Shown here piece by piece: positions 1 through 5,975 of a DNA stretch of 6,823 nucleotides (position 1 is its first letter; the number at the start of each line of letters is the position of its first letter). The position numbers were made by a program, and so were the translations under genes. Source of the stretch: Spirochaetales bacterium (GTDB lineage Bacteria; Spirochaetota; Spirochaetia; DSM-27196; PWMO01); NCBI GenBank assembly GCA_007123465.1, contig SKLB01000033.1, forward strand, positions 1 to 6,823, in the 5' to 3' direction. Below the pieces are notes generated by a model. It ran no database searches and was not told the origin of the DNA. It saw only the letters and a program-made list of their open reading frames with translations.

Positions 1-49
1 GCGCCGTTGCGCTTCATCTGCCTCGTTCCGCGCGACCAAGAATAGCCGG

Positions 50-1360
50 GTGAGCCGCAACAAACCGCTGTTGGTGGTCGGCCATCGGAATCCTGATACC
101 GACTCCATCTGCGCCGCTATCTCATACGCACGCTACAAAACCGAGGTCGCCGGTGTGGACGCCGTTGCGTGCCGCGCCGGAAGCATCAACCGCCAGACTC
201 GCTTCGCGCTGGACGCCTTCGGCGCGGATGATCCGCGGTTGCTCGCCGATGTGCTGCCGCGGCTGACGGACATCATGATCCCGCTTCAGGACCTGCTTCT
301 CGTCGATAGCGGCAGTCCGCTTGGCGAGGCCCACCGCATCATTGTTGATCGACGGTTTTCCTTCATGCCGGTAGTGGACAAGGACGGTGCCTGCGTGGGG
401 AGAGTGACCGCGGTCGGCCTGGCGGCGCTTCTCGACCGTGAAGGCCCGCCGATTCGCGAACTTCTCGCGATGCCCGTCGATCGCTTTCTCGAGCCGGTCG
501 GACCGACGTTCCCTACTTCTATGCCTATTCGCGACGCCGAACTCACCGTGAACCGGTCCAACGAGGGCGGGTTCATTGTAACAGACGAGCGCGGCGCGAT
601 TGCCGGTATCGTGACGCGGATGAACTTCATGACCGACTCCCGCTTCCGCGTCGCCCTGGTCGACCACAACGAGTCTTCGCAGTCCGTTGACGGCGTCGAG
701 CACGCCCACATCGAAGAAATCGTTGATCATCACCGCATCGGGATCGGACGGACCAGCACGCCGATCACCGTTATCAACCACGTGGTTGGATCGACCTGCA
801 CCATCGTGGCGCGCATGTATCGCGAGGCCGGTGTCTCCCCGCCGCCACGCCTCGCCGGATTGATGCTGTCCGGCGTGCTCTCCGACACCGTCGTGCTGAA
901 TTCGCCCACCACAACCGACGTCGACCGCAGCACCGCCGAGTGGCTTGGCGGCATCGCGCAGCTGGACCCCGTTGAGTACGGGCACGCTATGTTCGCGGCC
1001 GGTAGCGGCATCGCCGAACTGTCCGCGGACGCGATTATCGGTCAGGACCAGAAAACCTACGACGAACGCGGGCGGCGCTTCAGCGTCAGCCAGTTCGAGA
1101 TGGTTGGATTCGAGGGGTTCTGGCAGCGACGCGCTGAGCTGGCGGAAGCGCTGGCCGCATGGCGTGCCGCCAAAGACCTGTACCTGTCAGCGCTGATGCT
1201 CACCGACATCACCACCAGCACGACGCTGCTGCAGATCAGCGGCCCGGCGGTGCTGCTGGACCGTCTGGCCTTTCCGCAGCCGGCTGACGGTGTTTTTGAA
1301 ATGCGCGGTGTTCTCAGCCGCAAGAAGCAGGTTCTGCCGTTTCTGCTCGAATTGCTGTAG
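50..1360 (+). CDS. ppaC: Manganese-dependent inorganic pyrophosphatase (family II, DHH/DHHA2) with inserted CBS-domain pair
   Basis: Hydrolyses pyrophosphate to two phosphates in the cytoplasm, pulling biosynthetic reactions forward. The 436-residue protein has the DHH-family layout: motif GHRNPDTDS at residues 11-19 (metal ligands H12, D16, D18), VDHNE at 204-208, VDHH at 225-228, LSDT at 277-280, then a DHHA2 domain ending in SRKKQ at 423-427. K335 lies where B. subtilis PpaC has its catalytic lysine 205, and R424/K425 match its C-terminal R/K pair, so the active site looks complete. Residues ~72-195, between motif I and VDHNE, form two CBS domains; in known CBS-pyrophosphatases these bind adenine nucleotides and tune activity. 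There is no DRTGG domain, which agrees with the length. The second CBS domain looks less typical. The GTG start is chosen because motif I follows at once and no in-frame start lies upstream. No good Shine-Dalgarno is visible. The reading frame is open to the window edge, so translational coupling to an upstream gene is possible. Confidence 0.93.
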   Translation: MSRNKPLLVVGHRNPDTDSICAAISYARYKTEVAGVDAVACRAGSINRQTRFALDAFGADDPRLLADVLPRLTDIMIPLQDLLLVDSGSPLGEAHRIIVDRRFSFMPVVDKDGACVGRVTAVGLAALLDREGPPIRELLAMPVDRFLEPVGPTFPTSMPIRDAELTVNRSNEGGFIVTDERGAIAGIVTRMNFMTDSRFRVALVDHNESSQSVDGVEHAHIEEIVDHHRIGIGRTSTPITVINHVVGSTCTIVARMYREAGVSPPPRLAGLMLSGVLSDTVVLNSPTTTDVDRSTAEWLGGIAQLDPVEYGHAMFAAGSGIAELSADAIIGQDQKTYDERGRRFSVSQFEMVGFEGFWQRRAELAEALAAWRAAKDLYLSALMLTDITTSTTLLQISGPAVLLDRLAFPQPADGVFEMRGVLSRKKQVLPFLLELL

Positions 1361-1364
1361 CGCG

Positions 1365-1384
1365 GCCGCGGTCAGGACTGCGGC
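1365..1384. terminator. Possible hairpin between convergent genes
   Basis: Seven-base stem (GCCGCGG with CTGCGGC, one G-T wobble) around a six-base loop. It sits at the junction of the convergent pyrophosphatase and DinB-like genes and partly inside the end of the latter. It follows a perfect 10-base palindrome, CGCGGCCGCG, at 1361-1370. No T-tract follows on either strand, so this is not a classical intrinsic terminator. Folding here could still help separate the two transcripts. Confidence 0.2.
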
Positions 1385-1968
1385 GCTTCGGCCATGACCC
1401 AGTGATAGTCGCTGCCCCATTCCAGGCGCATCAGCCCGATGTGACCGGAATGGTAGGTCCAGTGCCAGAACTGATGCATCAGGACCGACTGCGGCGTTGA
1501 GAGTTTACCGGCGTCCTTGAGTTGGCGCTGTGCATCGGGAATCTGACGGCAGAGCGGCGCGGTCACGGTTCGGCGAACCGCCTGCATCGCCTCTATCAAC
1601 AGCGGAGCATGGTTCAGCCCGGCGGGCACGGTTCCGTCGGCTTCCAGAGCGCCGTACTCCAAGGCCGACAGAGTCTGCGGTTCCAACTGCGGCAGCGCCA
1701 GGCCGAGGCCCCGCGCCAGGCGCAGCATCTGGCTGTGCTCGGATGCCGCCAGGTGCAGCGGCAGCCAGCTGAGGCAGAACCAGCTTGACGGCGCAGTGTA
1801 GCCAAACGCTTCAGGCGGCAGGTCTTCGATCTGATCGATTACGCGGGCCAGAAGCTCCTGCAGCGCTGAAACGGCGTAGGCGGCAAATGGGTCGCTGTAA
1901 CCGTCCTCAGCCTGGAAATCGTAGCGCCGCGGGCGCCCGCGCTTGTCTCCCAATTCTTTTCCGGTCAT
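1372..1968 (-). CDS. DinB-superfamily protein (putative metal-dependent enzyme of unknown substrate)
   Basis: Predicted cytoplasmic 198-residue protein. The mostly helical sequence has histidines placed as in DinB/DUF664-like four-helix bundles: a helix PLHLAASEHSQ (H72, H78) and a late helix HQFWHWTYHSGHIG (H165, H169, H173, H176), followed by LMRLEWG, a typical DinB end. In this superfamily three histidines bind a divalent metal; members include mycothiol- and bacillithiol-dependent transferases and many proteins of unknown role, so no substrate is claimed. Residues 1-27 are charged, with a basic GKELGDKRGRPRR stretch not seen in a minimal DinB fold. The start at 1968 is preferred over an in-frame ATG 69 bases upstream because AGGAGA sits six bases ahead of it and the extra 23 residues look non-coding. 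A weak extended -10-like TGCTACACT on the minus strand (1995-1987) might serve it, but would leave a very short leader. The gene faces the pyrophosphatase and is divergent from the envelope operon. Confidence 0.72.
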   Translation of the reverse strand: MTGKELGDKRGRPRRYDFQAEDGYSDPFAAYAVSALQELLARVIDQIEDLPPEAFGYTAPSSWFCLSWLPLHLAASEHSQMLRLARGLGLALPQLEPQTLSALEYGALEADGTVPAGLNHAPLLIEAMQAVRRTVTAPLCRQIPDAQRQLKDAGKLSTPQSVLMHQFWHWTYHSGHIGLMRLEWGSDYHWVMAEAPQS

Positions 1969-1974
1969 TAGATA

Positions 1975-1980
1975 TCTCCT
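1975..1980 (-). promoter_or_regulatory. Ribosome binding site fixing the DinB-like gene start
   Basis: AGGAGA on the minus strand, six bases before the ATG at 1968-1966. It decides between this start and the longer reading frame beginning at 2037. Confidence 0.7.
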
Positions 1981-2030
1981 GCCGGTAGTGTAGCACGCCG
2001 GGTCACAGCGGTGCTGCGTCAACATACAAG

Positions 2031-2050
2031 ATTGCATATTGTTGCATCTT
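2031..2050. repeat. Tandem 10-base direct repeat over the -35 box
   Basis: ATTGCATATT followed directly by GTTGCATCTT, 8 of 10 bases identical, each with a TTGCAT core. The period of one helical turn places both cores on the same DNA face. The first TTGCAT is the likely -35 box, so the repeat could be an operator or an activator site, or simply chance in an AT-rich promoter. Confidence 0.4.
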
Positions 2051-2060
2051 GCGCTATATT
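2032..2060 (+). promoter_or_regulatory. Sigma-70-type promoter for the envelope operon
   Basis: TTGCAT at 2032-2037, a 17-base spacer, and TATATT at 2055-2060. Transcription would start near 2067, giving a leader of about 26 bases before the GTG at 2093. It lies in an AT-rich island inside the otherwise GC-rich 124-base gap between divergent genes. The second TTGCAT (2042-2047) is too close to the -10 box to be its -35. Confidence 0.6.
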
Positions 2061-2078
2061 ACCAGATAACTCAGAATT

Positions 2079-2084
2079 AGGGGG
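2079..2084 (+). promoter_or_regulatory. Ribosome binding site supporting the GTG start at 2093
   Basis: AGGGGG with an eight-base spacer to the GTG. It supports GTG initiation for the small exported protein, whose signal peptide starts exactly there. Confidence 0.65.
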
Positions 2085-2092
2085 CTTCGTCC

Positions 2093-2560
2093 GTGAAACT
2101 GTCAATTCTGCCACTTATGTTAGTGTTCCTGGCTGGAGCGGCATTCTCACTGAGCGCTCAATCGAATGAGACTATCGACTTGATTCTCAGTCGCGATGTC
2201 GCCCGCACCGGTGAAGCGCTTTACATGGCCCTTCTGGCCACCGGGCTTGCTACCGACGCTGAGTCCCAGGAGGACGTCTACAACAGAATCGGCCGGGACT
2301 GGGCGCGCTGGGGCCTGAGTCCTCGCGCGGCGAACGCGCCGATTCTGTTCGGCGAGTACGCCTTTGTCCTGATGCAGGTGTTCGAGATGCCCGGCGGCGT
2401 GATGTACCGGCTGATGCCGGGCCCGCGCTACGCCGCTCGTGAGATCGTCTATCAGGGTCTCGCGAGCGGCTCTCAAACAGCTGACCGCACAATCAGCGGC
2501 GAGGAGATGTTGCGTATCCTCGCTAACGTCCGCGTCTGGCAACAGGAACAGCAGTCGTGA
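2093..2560 (+). CDS. Small exported protein of unknown family, first gene of the envelope operon
   Basis: Encodes 155 residues. Residues 1-22 form a signal peptide (short basic start MK, hydrophobic stretch, cleavage near LSAQ/S), and no lipobox cysteine is present, so the mature ~133-residue protein should be periplasmic or secreted. I recognise no named domain. The mature part is amphipathic-helical in character, with LSRDVARTGEALYMALLATG (33-52) and GEYAFVLMQVF (87-97), then a turn-rich PGGVMYRLMPGPRYAAREIV (100-119) and a final helix SGEEMLRILANV (135-146). The arrangement of two helical segments linked by a Gly/Pro/Tyr-rich stretch could be a small all-helical domain or a divergent repeat pair. 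It has its own promoter and Shine-Dalgarno. Its TGA overlaps the GTG of the next gene (GTGA), so the two are probably translationally coupled and act together at the envelope, perhaps as a periplasmic partner of the barrel protein. Confidence 0.8.
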   Translation: MKLSILPLMLVFLAGAAFSLSAQSNETIDLILSRDVARTGEALYMALLATGLATDAESQEDVYNRIGRDWARWGLSPRAANAPILFGEYAFVLMQVFEMPGGVMYRLMPGPRYAAREIVYQGLASGSQTADRTISGEEMLRILANVRVWQQEQQS

Positions 2561-3894
2561 AGGCGGCGCGCCTGACCGCCGCATTATCGATTGTTTCATC
2601 GGTGCTGCTGTTCGCGACAACCGTTCCGTCTGTTCACGGGCTCGACTGGGGCGTCAGCGTAGATAACTCCAGCGGCGTCAGTGGTCCCACTGATGGACTT
2701 GAATACACCCAGAGTAACCGTGCGGCGCTCTTTGTGACACATGAGTTTTCAGCTGAGCTGGAGATGGCTGCGCAGGCGAGCTATGCGTTCAGTCTGGACC
2801 GCACCTACCTGGTTGATATCGATTACCTCTACGCACACCTGCGTAGACCGATTAAGCAAGAGCAGCGCGATTTGTGGCTGATAGATCTGCAGGCCGGCAG
2901 ATTTGTGTTTGCGGATTTTACGGAGCGAGTGCTGCGTACGCGCGCCGACGGCCTGCGGCTTGGTATCGAGAGTGCACGGATGGATGTAACCGCGGGTCTC
3001 GGCTATACCGGGTTTGTCCTCCTGCCAAATACCACTGTCCAGCTGTCGCGCGCCGACGTAAACGATGATGCCGATGATAAGCTGCTGGGGCCGCCGCGAC
3101 TGGTGGGATTTCTGGCATTCATGCTGCCTGAGTATATCAGCGGACAGGACGTAGTAATTACCTTCGTGGGCCAGAAAGACCTTCGGCCGCAAGGCGATCT
3201 TGATGAGCTCGAGGGCAGCGGACGCGTCGACACGCAATACGTTGGCCTGGGTGTTTCCGGCCCGCTATTACCGCAGCTGTACTACGACAGTTTTCTCTAC
3301 TTTGGCTTCGGCCGCGCTATGGCGGAGTCCGACCTTGGCAGCGGGGTGTACGAGTATCGCCAGATCAGCGCGCAGATGGCCGGACTTGGCCTGCAGTACT
3401 TCATGCCCGAGGTATCAAAGTCAATTGTCGAAGCCAATCTGCTGGTGTCTTCCGGCGGGGCTGACCAGGTATCGTACTTTGAGGGCGCAACCGAAGGCGG
3501 ATCCAAACAGTTCCTGAGCATTACCGACTCACCGTTGGGTTTGATATTCTCGCCGCGGCCGGGCAATCTGATCGTGGCCGACGCCGGCTACGCGATTCGC
3601 CCCTTCGCGTACGCCGGTAATACACTGCAGAACCTGCAGACCAGGCTGCGCTACTTTGCGTTTTTCCGGCCTACTTCAGAGGTGATTTCCGAGGTCGGTG
3701 CGAATACCGAATCTGACGCGCGCTATCTGGGCAGCGAAATTGATCTGATGGTCAACTACCGGCCGTTCTCGGATCTGGGCGTGGGGCTGGCGCTGGCAGC
3801 GTTTTTCCCCTCTACCGGGAGCGATCGAGGATTCATTGAGGGATCGAGGGAGACCGAGCTTCTGGCGCGCTTTGATCTCTCGTTCAGTTTCTGA
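2557..3894 (+). CDS. Putative outer-membrane beta-barrel protein
   Basis: Encodes 445 residues. A signal peptide spans about residues 1-28 (KAAR, then a hydrophobic core, cleavage near VHG/LD). The mature protein is rich in alternating polar and hydrophobic strands with many Tyr, Phe and Gly, for example YAFSLDRTYLVDIDYLYAHL and LYFGFGRAM, and ends in ARFDLSFSF. A C-terminal Phe with alternating hydrophobic residues is the usual signal for the barrel-assembly machinery. About 18-20 strands would fit this length, though I did not count them rigorously. No plug, TonB box or OmpA-like domain is seen, so it is more likely a porin-like or structural barrel than a TonB-dependent transporter. The GTG start overlaps the upstream stop by four bases and has AGGAA eight bases ahead. 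It is followed after 17 bases by the FecR-domain gene, so barrel and FecR-domain protein probably share a transcript. The family name cannot be given from sequence alone. Confidence 0.8.
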   Translation: MKAARLTAALSIVSSVLLFATTVPSVHGLDWGVSVDNSSGVSGPTDGLEYTQSNRAALFVTHEFSAELEMAAQASYAFSLDRTYLVDIDYLYAHLRRPIKQEQRDLWLIDLQAGRFVFADFTERVLRTRADGLRLGIESARMDVTAGLGYTGFVLLPNTTVQLSRADVNDDADDKLLGPPRLVGFLAFMLPEYISGQDVVITFVGQKDLRPQGDLDELEGSGRVDTQYVGLGVSGPLLPQLYYDSFLYFGFGRAMAESDLGSGVYEYRQISAQMAGLGLQYFMPEVSKSIVEANLLVSSGGADQVSYFEGATEGGSKQFLSITDSPLGLIFSPRPGNLIVADAGYAIRPFAYAGNTLQNLQTRLRYFAFFRPTSEVISEVGANTESDARYLGSEIDLMVNYRPFSDLGVGLALAAFFPSTGSDRGFIEGSRETELLARFDLSFSF

Positions 3895-3896
3895 TC

Positions 3897-3903
3897 GGAG
3901 GAG
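3897..3903 (+). promoter_or_regulatory. Strong ribosome binding site for the FecR-domain gene
   Basis: GGAGGAG with an eight-base spacer to the ATG at 3912. It is the strongest Shine-Dalgarno in the operon, so this protein may be made in higher amount than its neighbours. Confidence 0.7.
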
Positions 3904-3911
3904 AGCACTCT

Positions 3912-4592
3912 ATGCGAGGACGATTGATTCGCTTTATCCGGCTTGGCATGCTGGTTTACGCTCTGAGCGCTACCGTTGCCAGCCCGGTCCACGCCCAGCA
4001 GGCCCAGGCGCAGATCACGTCGCTATCCGGCAGGGTTGAATTGCGCAACGGCGCGGCTGAGTGGCGTTCGGCCGAGGTCGGAGAGGTCATCACCGCCGGC
4101 ACCACCGTCTCCACCGGTTTTGGCGCCGAGGCGGTGATCCGTATCGGCGAAAGCTCGCTGCAGGTGCGCGAGCTGACGCGTATGACGCTGGAGAATCTGG
4201 TCGAGCGTGAAAACTCAATCGATACCGACCTCTTCCTGCGCGTAGGGCGTGTTCGCTCTGAAGTGCGTACCACGCGCGGTCTGCAGAACAACTTCCAGCT
4301 GCGTAGTACGCAGGCCACCGCTGCGGTCCGTGGTACCAGTTTTGATTTTGACGGCATAAACCTGCACGTCGACGAAGGGCTGGTATCGATTGCTAATCGA
4401 CTGGGCAAGCTCAAGAGTGTCCGGCGCGGGCAATCTTCAAAAGTTGAAGGTTTCAAGCCACCGCAGAACCCCAAGGATATCGCGTTCAAGCTGCTCAACG
4501 TGTCGCCCTATACCTCTCGCGACGAGACCGGCGCGGGACCGGGCAAACCGTCGGGACACGGGCTGGTAGTAGTGCGCATCCTGTGGGAATAG
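3912..4592 (+). CDS. Exported FecR-domain protein
   Basis: Encodes 226 residues. Residues 1-28 are a signal peptide (basic RGRLIRFIR, hydrophobic core, cleavage near VHA/QQ), so the whole mature protein is exported. Residues ~34-178 are a FecR domain: a strand opening QITSLSGRVELRNG, the GEVITAGTTVSTGFGAEAVI segment, then the hallmark TAAVRGTSFDFDG (136-148), LHVDEGLVSI (151-160) and a closing RRGQSSKV (171-178). In FecIR systems this domain is the periplasmic part of an anti-sigma regulator. Here there is no cytoplasmic anti-sigma region, no transmembrane anchor and no sigma-factor gene nearby, so a structural or binding role in the periplasm is more likely; FecR domains also occur in spirochaetal envelope proteins such as Leptospira LipL45. 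Unlike that protein it has no lipobox. The tail 180-226 (KPPQNPKD, then a Gly/Pro-rich stretch and hydrophobic GLVVVRILWE) is not part of the domain and might bind a partner. It lies 17 bases after the barrel gene and nine before the lipoprotein gene. Confidence 0.85.
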   Translation: MRGRLIRFIRLGMLVYALSATVASPVHAQQAQAQITSLSGRVELRNGAAEWRSAEVGEVITAGTTVSTGFGAEAVIRIGESSLQVRELTRMTLENLVERENSIDTDLFLRVGRVRSEVRTTRGLQNNFQLRSTQATAAVRGTSFDFDGINLHVDEGLVSIANRLGKLKSVRRGQSSKVEGFKPPQNPKDIAFKLLNVSPYTSRDETGAGPGKPSGHGLVVVRILWE

Positions 4593-4601
4593 GAAAGGTG
4601 T

Positions 4602-5882
4602 ATGAAGAATCGATCCGCATCAAATATGCAGAAAATGCGCCGGTATCGCATCGCTCTTGCCGCGACAGCGGCGCTTGTCCTGCTTACCGGCTGTATGGAC
4701 CCGTTGAGCCAGGGTGGCCACACAGGCTATGCCGGCGTTTCGGTGATGAACGCTCCGTCTACCATTGAACAGCTGGAACTGGTTGTCAGTGGTCCCGGTA
4801 TGAGCCCAATCGGGCCAGTAGTGCTGTCATCGGGGAGTTCAAGCGTTGTGCTGGAGGTGCCAACCGGTCGGAACCGGGTCTTTGACCTTGACGGCGGCTG
4901 GTACACGTTCCGGCGTGTAGCGGGGCTTACTTCCAGAGGGCTGGACGTGAGTGCCCGCATGCGTCCGCTGATTGTGGTGCCAGATCGATTGAACTACCGC
5001 CTCGTGATCATGAAGGACATGTCCGGGCGTGACTGGCAGGCCGCCGACGCACCCGGCAATTTCATATTTCGCGGAACCGATTTCGATTCCCACGGCAATC
5101 TGCTGGTTTCCGGTTTTGACATGATACAGGAGCTCCGCGCACTTCCCCGGTCGGCAGTAGATGCAACGGCTAACCTTGCCCAAGCCACGTACTGGCTTCA
5201 GGAGCCACATCCTGTGTTCACCTTTGACCGATCCCGTGACCTGGTCTATTTCTTTGGGGGCACCAGTATCCCCGCTCCTCCGCTCCGGCGCGCCTCGATC
5301 GATCCGTCAACGAGCGGTAATGTGGTGGGCGATGAGGTGTTCACGGGAATTGAAATGGTCGATTACGTTGGAGAAGTGATGCTTGGTATGACGGTTGACC
5401 CGGATGGTTTTCTCTATATTGTCACCCACCGCACCGGTGATGACCGAATCGTCAAACTAAACGTTTCGGGAGCTCCAGAACCTGTGGCCGCGGTGTACGA
5501 GGATCAGGCGGTGCTGGATTTCTTTCAGGTGCAGACCGGGTTTCGCTCGTCAGACATATTGTTTGCCGGCGGCAGCATCTACGTCCTGAATCCGGGAGGA
5601 GCCGACGGCAGCAAAATCTTGCGGTTCTCAACTGAACTCGAGTTGACCGGCGCTATCGGCCGCTTGCCGGCGGACCCGGCTGACCCGCAACCCGGTGAGT
5701 TCTATGGCCCGGATCAGTTCATCGTTACAACCGGCAGACCGTTGATCATCATGGACGCCGAGAGCGGGCAAGGCGAGACGCCGGTGAGCCGGCTCGTGGC
5801 ACTCAATGATGTTGACAGCACCGCCGGCTGGACCACATTTGGAGAGTACGGCGCCGGTGACCGCAGGTTCAACTTCCGTTAG
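4602..5882 (+). CDS. Lipoprotein with conserved N-terminal module and NHL/propeller-like repeats; possibly truncated at the 3' end
   Basis: Encodes 426 residues. The signal peptide carries lipobox LTGC with C31 as the lipidated residue. The ATG at 4602 has AGGAAAGG just upstream; ATGs at residues 9 and 12 are alternatives, and the latter would give a more usual 20-residue leader. Residues ~31-145 form a strand-rich module (VSGPGM, LEVPTG, RVFDLDGGW, SARMRP, IVVPDR) that looks Ig- or transthyretin-like and is ~66% identical over 115 positions (hand count) to the next gene product. Residues ~150-426 contain propeller-like repeats: TDFDSHGNLLVSG, FDRSRDLVYFFGG, VDPDGFLYIV, GGSIYVLNP and LIIMDAESG. 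Such repeats usually bind proteins or polysaccharides at the cell surface or in the periplasm; no enzyme motif is seen. The protein ends in FGEYGAGDRRFNF followed by Arg and stop, which is the inter-blade signature of NHL repeats cut short. One extra base after the Phe codon would continue as PLAVDE, the expected NHL follow-on, so a frameshift truncation is possible. Confidence 0.8.
   Translation: MKNRSASNMQKMRRYRIALAATAALVLLTGCMDPLSQGGHTGYAGVSVMNAPSTIEQLELVVSGPGMSPIGPVVLSSGSSSVVLEVPTGRNRVFDLDGGWYTFRRVAGLTSRGLDVSARMRPLIVVPDRLNYRLVIMKDMSGRDWQAADAPGNFIFRGTDFDSHGNLLVSGFDMIQELRALPRSAVDATANLAQATYWLQEPHPVFTFDRSRDLVYFFGGTSIPAPPLRRASIDPSTSGNVVGDEVFTGIEMVDYVGEVMLGMTVDPDGFLYIVTHRTGDDRIVKLNVSGAPEPVAAVYEDQAVLDFFQVQTGFRSSDILFAGGSIYVLNPGGADGSKILRFSTELELTGAIGRLPADPADPQPGEFYGPDQFIVTTGRPLIIMDAESGQGETPVSRLVALNDVDSTAGWTTFGEYGAGDRRFNFR
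4668..4744 (+). repeat. 77-base conserved block, copy 1 (lipobox region of first lipoprotein)
   Basis: Ungapped match to 6036-6112 with six differences (71/77). It spans the end of the signal peptide, the lipobox and the first ~17 mature residues (CMDPLSQGGHTGYAGVSV). Identity drops sharply on both sides. Confidence 0.85.
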
Positions 5883-5975
5883 CAGTTGACGAAGCGGAAC
5901 GCGCAGTGGCCTCATCATCGGCAGCTGTGGGACTGATGTCCCGGATGTCTGGATGCAAGGAGTGTTCATATCGAC
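5883..5975 (+). other. Gap between the tandem lipoprotein genes; possible decayed propeller remnant and leader of the second gene
   Basis: The 93 bases hold a small hairpin GGGAC-TGAT-GTCCC (5929-5942) without a T-tract, and AAGGAG at 5957-5962. A lone TTGACG at 5886-5891 has no convincing -10 at the right distance. Read one base out of the upstream frame, the start gives PLAVDEAER, which fits an NHL repeat after the FNF that closes the upstream protein. A second shift would give SGLIIGSCGTD, also blade-like. This suggests, weakly, that the gap is former coding sequence. Confidence 0.3.
5957..5962 (+). promoter_or_regulatory. Shine-Dalgarno of the second lipoprotein gene, unusually distant
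   Basis: AAGGAG lies 13 bases before the ATG at 5976, longer than the usual 5-9. No in-frame start lies closer, and the signal peptide fits the ATG, so the start is kept. Translation may be weak. Confidence 0.5.

Noticed and set aside
1..53. Possible 3' end of an upstream gene: one frame ends in TAG at 43-45, another in TGA at 51-53 that would overlap the GTG start
   Set aside because: Only 14-16 codons are visible in either frame and neither shows a recognisable sequence, so the choice cannot be made.
122..985. Long minus-strand reading frame opposite the pyrophosphatase
   Set aside because: Shadow frame in GC-rich coding DNA; its translation has no recognisable domain, while the opposite strand has a complete, well-conserved enzyme.
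1966..2037. N-terminal extension of the DinB-like gene to an ATG at 2037
   Set aside because: The extra 23 residues are Cys/His-rich and unlike a protein start, the reading would run into the -35 region of the opposite promoter, and a good Shine-Dalgarno marks the start at 1968.
3623..3642. Repeated CTGCAG motifs
   Set aside because: Short, inside the barrel coding sequence, and explained by codons for Leu-Gln repeats (LQNLQ).
4435..4449. Perfect inverted repeat CTTCAA-AAG-TTGAAG
   Set aside because: Lies inside the FecR-domain coding region with no T-tract and no gene boundary nearby; most likely chance.
5886..5914. TTGACG as a -35 box for the second lipoprotein gene
   Set aside because: At 16-19 bases downstream there is no TATAAT-like sequence, so a promoter is not supported.
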